Assembly: GCF_028745505.1 (NCBI RefSeq)
Contig: NZ_JAQZZL010000001.1
Coordinates: 186,001-250,000 of the forward strand
Direction: 5' to 3'
Source: Lentisphaera marina
GTDB lineage: Bacteria; Verrucomicrobiota; Lentisphaeria; Lentisphaerales; Lentisphaeraceae
DNA: 64,000 nt
Every line of letters begins with the position of its first letter. Position 1 is the first letter of the stretch. Under the pieces are notes generated by a model. The model had not been told where the DNA came from and made no database searches. It was given only the letters and a program-made list of their open reading frames with translations. Of this stretch, positions 34,657 to 43,264 are shown piece after piece. The position numbers and the translations under genes are program-made.

Positions 34657-35880
34657 ATGAAAGTTTTCGTGTCAGTTCTTCTCAGTTTTTTTTCTATGCT
34701 TGCTTATGCACAGATAGATATCACAAAAAGCGCTCAGCTTACAAATCCACGTCTCTACCTCGAGACATCTTCAATTTCTCCTCAACTATCAACTGATATA
34801 AAAAGAAAGTTAATCTACTCAGATTGGTTCACGGTCAGCTCCAATAAAATGGAAAGTGAATATCAGCTTAAAATAAGTGGTTACCCAAAAGTAAAAGTTA
34901 GACTTTTTGATAAACTCAATCAAGCGGTTGATAATTGCAGCTTTGACATCAACCTACAAAAAGTCGGTAGTCAGTGGCAGGGAGCTCTCATTGTCGACCA
35001 AGTTCTCACTCGCTTTTTCAAAAGCCAAAGGTTCACCCAGCCCGCCTTAAACACTAGCCAAATTGCTTTCTGTGCTCGTGTTAATGGTAAAAAAGAAATC
35101 TACCTCTGCGACCTCGATGGCAGCAACTTAAGAAAGAAAACTAATTTCAAAAGTATTACGGCACTTCCGCGCTGGTCACCTGATAACCGCTACTTAGTCT
35201 ACACAGTCTATGGTAAAGCCTCTACAAATATTTTCCAAACTGACCTTAGCACTGATAAACACCGTATACTCTCCCATTACCGCGGCATGAATACTGGTGC
35301 TGCCTTTAGGCCAAAAGGCAATGCCATTGTCATGACCCTATCAAAAGGTAACTCTGTAGATTTATACTGGATGGACCTCAATAATATCGGCAAACTTGGG
35401 CGTCTTACAAAAACAAGTAGCTTAGAAAGTTCCCCAGTATTTTCACCCACTGGCGCTCAAATCTGCTACGTATCATCTAGCGTATCATCTGCTGGAAAAG
35501 TCAGCACTCCTCGACTCTACGTAATGAATGCCTCAAAATTAACCACTGCCCCACTCTTTAATGACCGCAGCGAACGAGTGAGCCCCGATTGGTCAAAGAC
35601 AAGTAATCTACTGGTTTACTCGAAAAAAATGGGCCGTCAGTACGTTATTGCAACATGCGACCCTAGAAATCCAAGCGGAACTGAAAAAATCGTTAGCAAA
35701 ACAGCTGGCCACTGGGAGGATCCTTCATGGGCACCTGATGGTCGCCACATTGTCTGCACTCGTGACACTGGCGGAGAAAAGCAACTTTACATTGTCGACA
35801 CACTCTATAACACAAGCAGAAAAATAAACACTACGCTTAAACATTGTAGCTCACCTTCTTGGTCTAATTTATACAAGTAA
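34657..35880 (+). CDS. tolB: TolB-like periplasmic beta-propeller protein
   Basis: A 407-residue protein with a signal peptide (1-18, SMLAYAQ). An N-terminal TolB-type domain (about 20-130) precedes WD40-like propeller blades (about 135-400: IAFCARVNGKKEIYLCDLDGSNLRKKT, PRWSPDNRYLVYTVYG, PSWAPDGRHIVCTRD). In the Tol-Pal system TolB connects the outer-membrane lipoprotein Pal with the inner-membrane complex. Its stop overlaps the start of the recombinase gene (TAATG), indicating translational coupling. No pal, tolQ or tolR is in the window. Confidence 0.85.
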   Translation: MKVFVSVLLSFFSMLAYAQIDITKSAQLTNPRLYLETSSISPQLSTDIKRKLIYSDWFTVSSNKMESEYQLKISGYPKVKVRLFDKLNQAVDNCSFDINLQKVGSQWQGALIVDQVLTRFFKSQRFTQPALNTSQIAFCARVNGKKEIYLCDLDGSNLRKKTNFKSITALPRWSPDNRYLVYTVYGKASTNIFQTDLSTDKHRILSHYRGMNTGAAFRPKGNAIVMTLSKGNSVDLYWMDLNNIGKLGRLTKTSSLESSPVFSPTGAQICYVSSSVSSAGKVSTPRLYVMNASKLTTAPLFNDRSERVSPDWSKTSNLLVYSKKMGRQYVIATCDPRNPSGTEKIVSKTAGHWEDPSWAPDGRHIVCTRDTGGEKQLYIVDTLYNTSRKINTTLKHCSSPSWSNLYK

Positions 35881-36758
35881 TGCTATCACAGTTTAAATTA
35901 TATCTTTCTCTAGAACGTGGTTTAAGCTCCAACAGTATTGATGCCTATATCAACGACTTAAACGATTTTACCGTATTCCAAGAAACCCAATTAAAAAAAA
36001 ATCTCAAAGCTATACGCAAAGATGATCTCTTAGATTATTGCGAAGACTGCAAAAGCCGTGATTTAAATGATAGTACCATCTCACGGCGTTTGGTGACTCT
36101 AAAGATTTTCTTTCGCTTTTTACATCAAGAAAAGATCATCGCCAAAGATATAAGCGAACACCTTGAAAGTGCTCGCCTATCTCGCATACTACCTGATTAC
36201 CTGAGCATCGAAGAAATTGAAAAACTCTTACAGCTTTATGATGAAAGCATTCCTTTAGAATTTCGAAATAAATTCATTATAGAGCTCCTCTACTCTTGCG
36301 GACTACGCATAAGTGAACTTTGCGGACTCCGCACAGATAGCTTCAATTACGAGAGTGGTTTCTTACGTGTAAAAGGAAAGGGCTCAAAAGAACGCTCTAT
36401 TCCTTTTGGAACTCAAGTCGTAGCAATGAGCCGTCAGTACATCAAAAGTATCCGACCCCAATTATGTAAAAAGAATAACCCCCCAGAACTCATTGTCTCG
36501 AATAATGGTCGTCCTTTAACTCGCTCTAGGGTTTGGCAATTCCTCAAAGAAGCCGCTCACAAAGCAGAGATCAGTAAAAATCTTCATCCCCACGTCTTAC
36601 GCCACTCTTTTGCCAGTCACCTACTCGCCAATAATGCCGACCTGAGAATCATCCAAGAATTGCTTGGCCATGCTGATATCGCTACAACTGAAATCTATAC
36701 ACATGTGGAAAAAACACGCCTTCAAAACATTCATCAAAAATTCTTCCCCAGAGCTTAA
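35880..36758 (+). CDS. XerC/XerD-type tyrosine recombinase
   Basis: A 292-residue protein, the standard Xer length. The N-terminal SAM-like core-binding domain is about 1-85; the catalytic domain about 105-290. Catalytic residues are R143, K167, H238, R241, H264 and Tyr273 in TEIYTHVEK. It resolves chromosome dimers at dif. It could in principle act on other att sites, and it lies only 4.5 kb from the tRNA-Leu repeat, but its operon with tolB and length argue for a housekeeping role. XerC and XerD are not distinguished. Confidence 0.92.
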   Translation: MLSQFKLYLSLERGLSSNSIDAYINDLNDFTVFQETQLKKNLKAIRKDDLLDYCEDCKSRDLNDSTISRRLVTLKIFFRFLHQEKIIAKDISEHLESARLSRILPDYLSIEEIEKLLQLYDESIPLEFRNKFIIELLYSCGLRISELCGLRTDSFNYESGFLRVKGKGSKERSIPFGTQVVAMSRQYIKSIRPQLCKKNNPPELIVSNNGRPLTRSRVWQFLKEAAHKAEISKNLHPHVLRHSFASHLLANNADLRIIQELLGHADIATTEIYTHVEKTRLQNIHQKFFPRA

Positions 36759-36760
36759 TT

Positions 36761-38071
36761 ATGAAACCTTTACTTAGCCTAATCTTACTCCTCTCAATTG
36801 TTTCTTGCGAACAAGAAGCCCCCACTGATAACTTAGCACGCTTACGCATGCCACCCAATCAACAAATCTCTATTGTTACAGAAGACCAAATGACTGGTGA
36901 AGAAAATAAAATAACTCTTAAACATACAGAAGGTGGCATCTTAGTTTACGGGATTGAAGAAGACACCGGCAGTGATGCGATCCCCTCCTACACAAATTTA
37001 GTTTCTCAGCTTATTGGAGGAAAAAACAAAAAGGCGAATAAAGGCAAACACCAATCTTTTCAACTACAAGACGGCCAATTCACCATAATGAACTGGCCAA
37101 AAGAAGAAGATTATCAAAGTAGATTACAATACATCTGGCAAAACCCCGCTCATCCAGAACTCCAGCATTTAATTAAAAATGAAAATTTGGCTCAAATCAT
37201 TAAAGACAAAAATGAACTCGATAGCTTCATTGCTCTAAATAACTGGACTCGTGCCCAATGGCAACCGGGGAGCCCTAAGATTTATCCACCATGGAATGCC
37301 AATCGCATCCTACAAATGATCCGCCAAAAACAAACTGGCGGTTTCTGTGGTCAATACACTCAAGTCCTAGCCCAAGCACTAACTGGCCTGGGGTATAATG
37401 CTCGCTACCTCTGGCTCAATGCTCACTTTTCAATGGAAGTCTATTCGAACACTCTAAATAAATGGATCATCCTCGACCCCTTTTATCAGTGTATATTCAA
37501 AAAAGGCGAGGACTACTTAAATGCTTACGAAGTCTACAAACTTCTAGAAACTCCCAGCACAGACAAAGAGATCCAAGTCATTAATAGCTTAGATCAATCC
37601 ATTATTGCTGGCGAGCAACGCCAAACTATTTTAAGTGCCTATCAACATTTCGTTATTGATTTAAAAATGAATCACCTAGAGGAAAACAAAGGTGGCACTT
37701 CCTATGTCATCAACTACTGGAAGCATTCTGCGATGCTCGCAGAAAAAAGAAATATGCAATTCGACTTTGTCTCCTTACCTCCATTACTCACTCCTTGGCC
37801 TCAGGACCTCTATGCAAAGCAAAACCAAAGCGCCTACAAAATAGTCGCACTTAATGACAAATTTATAAGCTTTGAGCTAAAGACCAACACCCCCTTCCAT
37901 CAAAACTTTGAATTCTCAACTGATGGAAAAAATTTCAAACCCATCACGGGATACAAACTTAACATCCCCATACAAAGTGGACAACACAGCCTTTTAATAC
38001 GCTCTAACAACTCAAATCAGATCAATGGCCCTAGTGCTGAATTCAAATATGAATACATAAAACAACCCTAG
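36761..38071 (+). CDS. Predicted lipoprotein with transglutaminase-like domain
   Basis: A 436-residue protein. Lipobox IVSC (Cys16). A transglutaminase-like/protease fold is indicated by a catalytic Cys in GGFCGQYTQ (about 196), His in LNAHFSMEVY (about 222) and Asp in WIILDPFY (about 236). A C-terminal beta-rich region (about 330-436) resembles a binding domain. It starts two bases after the recombinase stop, so tolB, xer and this gene probably form an operon. Role unknown: peptide or glycan-linked hydrolysis at the cell surface is plausible. Confidence 0.7.
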   Translation: MKPLLSLILLLSIVSCEQEAPTDNLARLRMPPNQQISIVTEDQMTGEENKITLKHTEGGILVYGIEEDTGSDAIPSYTNLVSQLIGGKNKKANKGKHQSFQLQDGQFTIMNWPKEEDYQSRLQYIWQNPAHPELQHLIKNENLAQIIKDKNELDSFIALNNWTRAQWQPGSPKIYPPWNANRILQMIRQKQTGGFCGQYTQVLAQALTGLGYNARYLWLNAHFSMEVYSNTLNKWIILDPFYQCIFKKGEDYLNAYEVYKLLETPSTDKEIQVINSLDQSIIAGEQRQTILSAYQHFVIDLKMNHLEENKGGTSYVINYWKHSAMLAEKRNMQFDFVSLPPLLTPWPQDLYAKQNQSAYKIVALNDKFISFELKTNTPFHQNFEFSTDGKNFKPITGYKLNIPIQSGQHSLLIRSNNSNQINGPSAEFKYEYIKQP

Positions 38072-38127
38072 GCGCTAAGCTCCAGAAGAATCTTTAAAGA
38101 AAAGCAAAAAAATAGCAAAATCTGTAC

Positions 38128-38155
38128 TTGACGTACAAAGTCTCCGCTCTATTAT
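38128..38155 (+). promoter_or_regulatory. Promoter of tRNA-Ser
   Basis: TTGACG and TATTAT separated by 16 bp, 21 bases upstream of the tRNA. Good match to a housekeeping sigma-70 promoter. Confidence 0.65.
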
Positions 38156-38176
38156 ATGCACGCACAACCAAAAAGC

Positions 38177-38266
38177 GGAGAGGTGGCTGAGTGGTTGAAA
38201 GCGCGTCCCTGCTAAGGATGTGTACTCGCAAGGGTACCGAGAGTTCGAATCTCTCTCTCTCCGCCA
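38177..38266 (+). tRNA. tRNA-Ser(GCU)
   Basis: Acceptor GGAGAGG pairs with TCTCTCC, discriminator G, CCA encoded. Anticodon loop CTGCTAA with anticodon GCT; a long variable arm (TACTCGCAAGGGTA) typical of tRNA-Ser. T-arm has GTTCGAAT. Own promoter and terminator. Confidence 0.95.
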
Positions 38267-38275
38267 CACTTTTTC

Positions 38276-38308
38276 AAAAGCCGATGAGTTTATCTCATCG
38301 GCTTTTTT
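38276..38308 (+). terminator. Intrinsic terminator of tRNA-Ser
   Basis: Stem AAAAGCCGATGAG/CTCATCGGCTTTT with loop TTTAT, followed by T's, 10 bases after the tRNA. Confidence 0.9.
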
Positions 38309-38433
38309 GATCACACACAAAACACACGGGTCATTCAGATTTAACAAAACTTTAATTTTTATATAAACCAATTATTAATAACATCTTATATATAACCATT
38401 CATGAAGTTTGATTTTTTTATTATATTGGACTA

Positions 38434-38461
38434 TTGACTTTTATTTAATATATCTTATGAT
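38434..38461 (+). promoter_or_regulatory. Promoter of the exopolysaccharide cluster
   Basis: TTGACT and TATGAT separated by 16 bp, 45 bases upstream of the small exported protein at 38507. Confidence 0.65.
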
Positions 38462-38506
38462 TCCTTAAATTGATATTTTTTTATAAAGAAACCACAAGGA
38501 AAGACT

Positions 38507-38890
38507 ATGAAAACCATTACAAAACTATCCATACTATTAATAGCAATACTCAGCTTTAATATTGAACTTAAAGCAGAAGTGACGACTTCAGATTTAACCG
38601 CTATTGAGAGCCTAAATAGCTCTTCAACTCCAGAACAGGTCGAAAGTATCTTGAAACCAATTATACAAAAAAACAAAGATAAAAAATTCATACTTGCTTA
38701 CATATACAACATGGTAGTAAACAAAATTGGCTCAGGAAATGCAGCAATTGTGGCAAGTGTAATAGCTAGCAACAGCGATTACACGGCCCCAATTATCACA
38801 TCGACTGCAGCCGCCGTATCAAATATACTTAGCAACGACCAATCGCGCCAAAAAATCGCAACTAACGACAACAGTAGCCCAGCTAAATAA
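38507..38890 (+). CDS. Small exported protein of unknown function
   Basis: A 127-residue protein with a signal peptide (SILLIAILSFNIELKAE, cleavage near 23). The mature part is helical and rich in Ser, Ala and Ile, ending in a polar tail (NDNSSPAK). No family was recognised. Shine-Dalgarno AAGGA and a strong upstream promoter. It is the first gene before the outer-membrane barrel and polysaccharide export genes (23-base gap to the barrel gene), so a part in exopolysaccharide export is suggested by context only. Confidence 0.7.
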   Translation: MKTITKLSILLIAILSFNIELKAEVTTSDLTAIESLNSSSTPEQVESILKPIIQKNKDKKFILAYIYNMVVNKIGSGNAAIVASVIASNSDYTAPIITSTAAAVSNILSNDQSRQKIATNDNSSPAK

Positions 38891-38913
38891 ACCAACTTTC
38901 GAGGGAAACCAAG

Positions 38914-40179
38914 ATGACAAAAACACTTTTTACAATTATAGGCCTGTCCTTAGCAACAAGTGCACTCGCACAGAACCAGCCTAACGCCCAAAAACGCGTA
39001 AAACTAAATGAACTGAACAAAGAATCATTCAGCCACAAAGTCGGAGAACTTTATTATAGCCCATACTTCAAAGCAAAAACTGGCTATGACACCAACTCAA
39101 ACCGTGGCTACCAAAACGAAGAAGAAGGGGCGTACACTGAAGCATCTCTTGGTGCAAAGATTCATCACCAACTTTTTTCTGGCCTAACATTAGACACTGA
39201 CTTTGAGATCGGCTACCGTGAAACATTTGGTAGTAATGACAATAGTGGCCTAATACTCGGGTCTGATTCTGGCAACGCAAAACTTGGCTTTGATTTTGAT
39301 CTCAGTGAAAAAATGACTTTAAGTCTTTATAATAACGCAAGTATCGGTGTAGACAAACTTGCTGATGTCCGTGATAATGCAAATTCACAAAGCCAACAAC
39401 TTTGGGATAATGATCTAGGATTACAGCTCCATCGCGAAATCACTGATGACACTGGCATTGCTGCTGCAGTTGGCTTGAAAACTAGACGTGACCTGAAAGA
39501 CAACTCACCCCAAGAAGAATATGACGAAACATATTTTGGCTTGACTCTGGACCATCAAGCTAGTGGACGTTTAAAGCTTTCTCCATTCTTCAACTATAAT
39601 GATCGTGAGTGGGAACAGGGTAGTAACGATGTTGAAACTATCGAACTTGGCCTTAGTACAGATTTCCTCGTTTCCGATCAAGTTAACTTAAACTTTACTG
39701 TTGCTTACTTTGAAATGGACTTCGACAACAATGTCGACAAAGGTGTTGGTACTTTTGGTGAACCTAGCGACAAAGAAGATGGCGTCAACTTTGGTTTTAC
39801 TATTTCTCACTTTGCTACAGAACAATTTCAACACACTTTCCGAGTCGAACATGAAACTCGCGCTACAACGGTTGAATATGCTAATGCCAGCGAAGAAACA
39901 CTTTTCGCTTATAACGCAGCATACCAAGCCAATGAAAAACTCAGATTCACTGGTGGTGTCACATGGTTCATGGGAGAAGACCAAGGCAATGGAAATGGTG
40001 GTGGTGAAGACTACGACATCTACCTTGTTGAGTTAGGAACTTCTTATAAATTAACCGAACGCCAAGAAGTAGGCCTGAAATATTCATATGAAGAAAAAAC
40101 TTCTGATGTCGACGTAGCAGGTATAGATGCTGAATATGATAGACACTTAATTGAGTTGAATTATACATATAATTTTTAA
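38914..40179 (+). CDS. Outer-membrane beta-barrel protein (exopolysaccharide-associated)
   Basis: A 421-residue protein with signal peptide (about 1-19, LATSALAQ). Many amphipathic strands with aromatic ends and a C-terminal YNF are typical of an outer-membrane barrel of the BBP2-like/DUF560 kind often coded beside wza and wzc. Shine-Dalgarno GAGG. It likely lines the outer-membrane exit of the polysaccharide machinery. A terminator-like hairpin separates it from the wza-like gene. Confidence 0.75.
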   Translation: MTKTLFTIIGLSLATSALAQNQPNAQKRVKLNELNKESFSHKVGELYYSPYFKAKTGYDTNSNRGYQNEEEGAYTEASLGAKIHHQLFSGLTLDTDFEIGYRETFGSNDNSGLILGSDSGNAKLGFDFDLSEKMTLSLYNNASIGVDKLADVRDNANSQSQQLWDNDLGLQLHREITDDTGIAAAVGLKTRRDLKDNSPQEEYDETYFGLTLDHQASGRLKLSPFFNYNDREWEQGSNDVETIELGLSTDFLVSDQVNLNFTVAYFEMDFDNNVDKGVGTFGEPSDKEDGVNFGFTISHFATEQFQHTFRVEHETRATTVEYANASEETLFAYNAAYQANEKLRFTGGVTWFMGEDQGNGNGGGEDYDIYLVELGTSYKLTERQEVGLKYSYEEKTSDVDVAGIDAEYDRHLIELNYTYNF

Positions 40180-40204
40180 GACAACTTAACCTTATATTCC
40201 TATA

Positions 40205-40232
40205 AAATCCCAACCTTATGGTTGGGATTTTC
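40205..40232 (+). terminator. Terminator-like hairpin between the barrel and export genes
   Basis: Stem AATCCCAACC/GGTTGGGATT with loop TTAT followed by a short T-run. It may end the first transcript or act as a partial terminator that lowers downstream expression; the wza-like gene starts 26 bases later. Confidence 0.75.
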
Positions 40233-40257
40233 TTGCTTAAGTAAATCAGGAAACCAC

Positions 40258-41115
40258 ATGCGCACTATAATTACACTCTTATTATTAATGACATCAACTA
40301 TCTCCGCAGAACAAAAAACTGCTCAACTCATAAGCTTTGGCGACCTTGTTCACGTCAGCATGAAAGAAGATCAAGAAGTCATCTACACTGGCGAAGTTAG
40401 CACCAACGGCTTTATCACCCTTCCTTACTTGGGAGCAATAAACATCTCTGAACTCAATGAAAGAGAGGCTGAGAGCAATATAAAACAAGCATTAGAAAAA
40501 GATCTTTATCAAAAAGCTACAATAAGCGTAGTTGTAGTTAAAAAAGCTGTCGGATATATATATATATACGGTGCAGTTGGAGTACCTGGAAAAGTTGAAA
40601 TTCCTTTAGAAGGCGAAATTAGTTTAGCACAGGCCATATCTGAAGTCGGAGGATTCTCAAAATGGGCCGACCCAAAGAAAGCTTACATCATTAAAAAAAA
40701 TCAGGAAAACACAGAACTCAAGCATCAATTCGTCGATTTTGAGGCTGTTTATAATAATCTTGCGAGTAAAGCTAACCTCAAGCTCCAAAAAAATGATATG
40801 ATCGTCATCCCTTCACTTGCAGATGGTGCTGTAACACCTGGGTCAATTGAAGTTATCGTAGAGGGAAAGGTAGAAACACCTGGTACTATATTATTTGAAC
40901 CAGGTGAACGCCCCACTTTAGTTCGTGCTATTATTAAAGCTGGAAACTTCAATAAGTTTGCCGATAAAAGTGATGTACGTCTTGTACGACGTTCGGCAGG
41001 CTCAACAAAAATCATCAAAGTAGATGTCAAAGAAATGCTCGAAAAAGGGCAAATTCACAAAGATATAAAACTCCAATCAGGTGATTTAATTATCATCGAC
41101 GAATCCTGGCTCTAA
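40258..41115 (+). CDS. Polysaccharide export protein, Wza-like, with SLBB domains
   Basis: A 285-residue protein from the ATG at 40258 with AGGAA; the upstream frame extension runs into the terminator hairpin. Signal peptide about 1-18 (TSTISAE), without a lipobox Cys. Poly-export domain about 25-105 (GDLVHVSMKEDQEVIYTGEVSTNGFITLP), then SLBB domains about 108-180 (YGAVGVPGKVEIPLEGEISL) and about 200-275 (VEGKVETPGTILFEPGERPTL). It forms the periplasmic/outer-membrane channel for capsule or exopolysaccharide. Directly upstream of the wzc-like gene. Confidence 0.88.
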   Translation: MRTIITLLLLMTSTISAEQKTAQLISFGDLVHVSMKEDQEVIYTGEVSTNGFITLPYLGAINISELNEREAESNIKQALEKDLYQKATISVVVVKKAVGYIYIYGAVGVPGKVEIPLEGEISLAQAISEVGGFSKWADPKKAYIIKKNQENTELKHQFVDFEAVYNNLASKANLKLQKNDMIVIPSLADGAVTPGSIEVIVEGKVETPGTILFEPGERPTLVRAIIKAGNFNKFADKSDVRLVRRSAGSTKIIKVDVKEMLEKGQIHKDIKLQSGDLIIIDESWL

Positions 41116-41130
41116 ACTATACTATTACAT

Positions 41131-43254
41131 ATGACTGAAAACCCTGAAAACACCGACCTTTCACAAGAAGTTAACTTTTTTTCCTACCTACTTATCGTCC
41201 TACGCTACTGGTGGGTAGTTGGCCCTGCAACAGCCATTGGAGCTATTGGAGCCTACTTTATAGCTCAATCTCTCCCCTCAAAGTATATTGCTACTTGCCG
41301 ATTTGAAATCATCCAAAACCGCGTCGCTCAACTAGGTGAAAATGTCGAAGACAAGGCCTATAGAGTAAAATCCCCTTTAGATCGACATGTAGTGTTGCTC
41401 AAAAGCTCTAAACTAAATAGTTTAGTTACTAAAAAAACACTTGAACAACATAATGATATTGCCAATATCAAACTCCAAAGCTTCGCAGTTAATGCATCGC
41501 CAGTTAGAGGCGCAGAACAATCTATGCTAGACATAAGTGTCGTTTCATATAAAAAAGAAGCCGCATTCGATTACATAAATACTCTTTTAAAAGACTATGC
41601 AAAAATGCGCGTGGAAGAAAACAAGCTAACTTCTGCAGCAACAAGAGAGGCATTGACTAAGGAAGCTCTAAGCATTGATGAGGAAATCGTAAAACAAAAT
41701 AAAATAATACTCGATTTCAAAACAAAAAACAACTACGTTTTTTTATCTACAAAAACAGAGTATGATAAACTATTCGTGGCAGAACTTTTTGAGAAAGCTA
41801 ACCAAAGGCAATTTGAACTTGAGCTTCTTCAGCCTAAGGTTGATAAATTACTAGAGAAAGGCAAAGATGATAACAAAAACTTCGCAGCCGTTATTGATGC
41901 ATTATTATCTAACCCAAATGCATCTTCATCTGGCTTTCTCTTAACAGATATAAGCGAATGGAAAAACCGTCAAATTGTCATGGGTAGTCTCAATGCCGAA
42001 TATGACATTCTTTTAAAAAAATTCCGTTCAGCTCACCCCACCATGAAAGAGTTGAAAAAACGTATAGATATACTTGCAACGGAACTAAGTGCCTACAGAC
42101 AAAATATCTTAGATACCATTGTTAGTCGTATGGAAACACTAAAGAGTGAAAAGGACTCCTACGTAAAACGAGCCATTGAAGTGGAAAACTCATTTGGAAA
42201 CAGTGGTTCTTTAATCAATGAGCTAGACAACATGAATGCAAAGCTCGCACAATTATTGGAACTGAAAAATACAATTAGAGCAAAACTCATAACCATGAAT
42301 GAAAACCACGATGACAAATATATCACTCGTATCATTCGTGAACCATTCGCAAACCCCGCACCCATTTTTCCCAATATACCAAAAATGACTGTCATGGGCG
42401 CCATTATCTTTAATTTAATTAGTGCCGCCATTATCATCTTCTTATTCATGGGAAAAACAAAAAAATACAACTTCTCGAAAATTATCAAAGATTATGACCT
42501 ACCCGTATTGTCGGTCATCCCTCGTTACCCAAGCAAAGAAGCAAAAAAGAATCCCTTTTTCCTTAACGATTTACCAAAAAACTCAGTATTAGCTGAATCA
42601 TTTAGGAGCTTGCGTTTGAATATCGAACAAAAATCACCTGGTAAATTAATTCTACTTACGTCTTTTGGCCCTGGAGAAGGTAAAACTTCCACATCTTTAA
42701 ATACGGCTTTATGCTGTTCATGGACAGACAAGAAAATTTTAATTATCGATGCCGATTTTAGACGCTCAACACTTCGAAAAAGTTTTCCTGGCGTTACACA
42801 TAAGGGCTTGTTGGATTATTTAAAAGACGCCAGCACTCCCCACATTGGAGATTACATTGCTAGCAATGTAAACGGTTCACTAGACTACTTACCTGCAGGA
42901 CATAGTGAAGAGTATGTGACTGAATTAATCGATGGGAAGAGAATGGAAGATCTACTAATCCAACTACGGACGATGTATGATTTAGTTATTTTTGATACTG
43001 CCCCTGCAGTTAGAGTTGTAGACACAGTCCATTTAGCTGAAAAAACGGATGCAACTGTCATACTTGCACGTATTGGCAAAACTTATCCTCATGATATTGA
43101 GACCACCATTAAACGTTTACCGAAGAATAAACTAATCGGTTTTGTTCTAAATGATTTCAAACAATCTGATGTAAAGTTTTCTGCTCATAATAAAGATAGT
43201 ACACAATCATACAACTACGGTTACAGCTACCAAAGCTACAATTCAAAATATTAA
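41131..43254 (+). CDS. Polysaccharide copolymerase/BY-type tyrosine autokinase (Wzc-like)
   Basis: A 707-residue protein. An N-terminal Wzz domain with TM near 25-50 and a second TM near 425-445 flank a long periplasmic coiled coil. The C-terminal kinase has Walker A GPGEGKTS (about 512-520), Walker A' ILIIDADFR and Walker B LVIFDTAP (about 616-623). The Tyr-rich tail contains seven tyrosines in the last 20 residues (YNYGYSYQSYNSKY), the usual autophosphorylation cluster. It controls polymer length and export together with the Wza-like channel. The ends overlap closely with the Wzy-like gene (10-base gap). Confidence 0.92.
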   Translation: MTENPENTDLSQEVNFFSYLLIVLRYWWVVGPATAIGAIGAYFIAQSLPSKYIATCRFEIIQNRVAQLGENVEDKAYRVKSPLDRHVVLLKSSKLNSLVTKKTLEQHNDIANIKLQSFAVNASPVRGAEQSMLDISVVSYKKEAAFDYINTLLKDYAKMRVEENKLTSAATREALTKEALSIDEEIVKQNKIILDFKTKNNYVFLSTKTEYDKLFVAELFEKANQRQFELELLQPKVDKLLEKGKDDNKNFAAVIDALLSNPNASSSGFLLTDISEWKNRQIVMGSLNAEYDILLKKFRSAHPTMKELKKRIDILATELSAYRQNILDTIVSRMETLKSEKDSYVKRAIEVENSFGNSGSLINELDNMNAKLAQLLELKNTIRAKLITMNENHDDKYITRIIREPFANPAPIFPNIPKMTVMGAIIFNLISAAIIIFLFMGKTKKYNFSKIIKDYDLPVLSVIPRYPSKEAKKNPFFLNDLPKNSVLAESFRSLRLNIEQKSPGKLILLTSFGPGEGKTSTSLNTALCCSWTDKKILIIDADFRRSTLRKSFPGVTHKGLLDYLKDASTPHIGDYIASNVNGSLDYLPAGHSEEYVTELIDGKRMEDLLIQLRTMYDLVIFDTAPAVRVVDTVHLAEKTDATVILARIGKTYPHDIETTIKRLPKNKLIGFVLNDFKQSDVKFSAHNKDSTQSYNYGYSYQSYNSKY

Positions 43255-43264
43255 GTAGTTACGT

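Noticed and set aside
35880-36758. XerC/D-like recombinase as the island integrase
   Set aside because: It lies outside the repeats, is cotranscribed with tolB and has standard Xer length and motifs; kept as housekeeping.
38075-38371. Minus-strand 98-codon frame over tRNA-Ser
   Set aside because: Antisense translation of the tRNA and its terminator; a well-known type of false gene.
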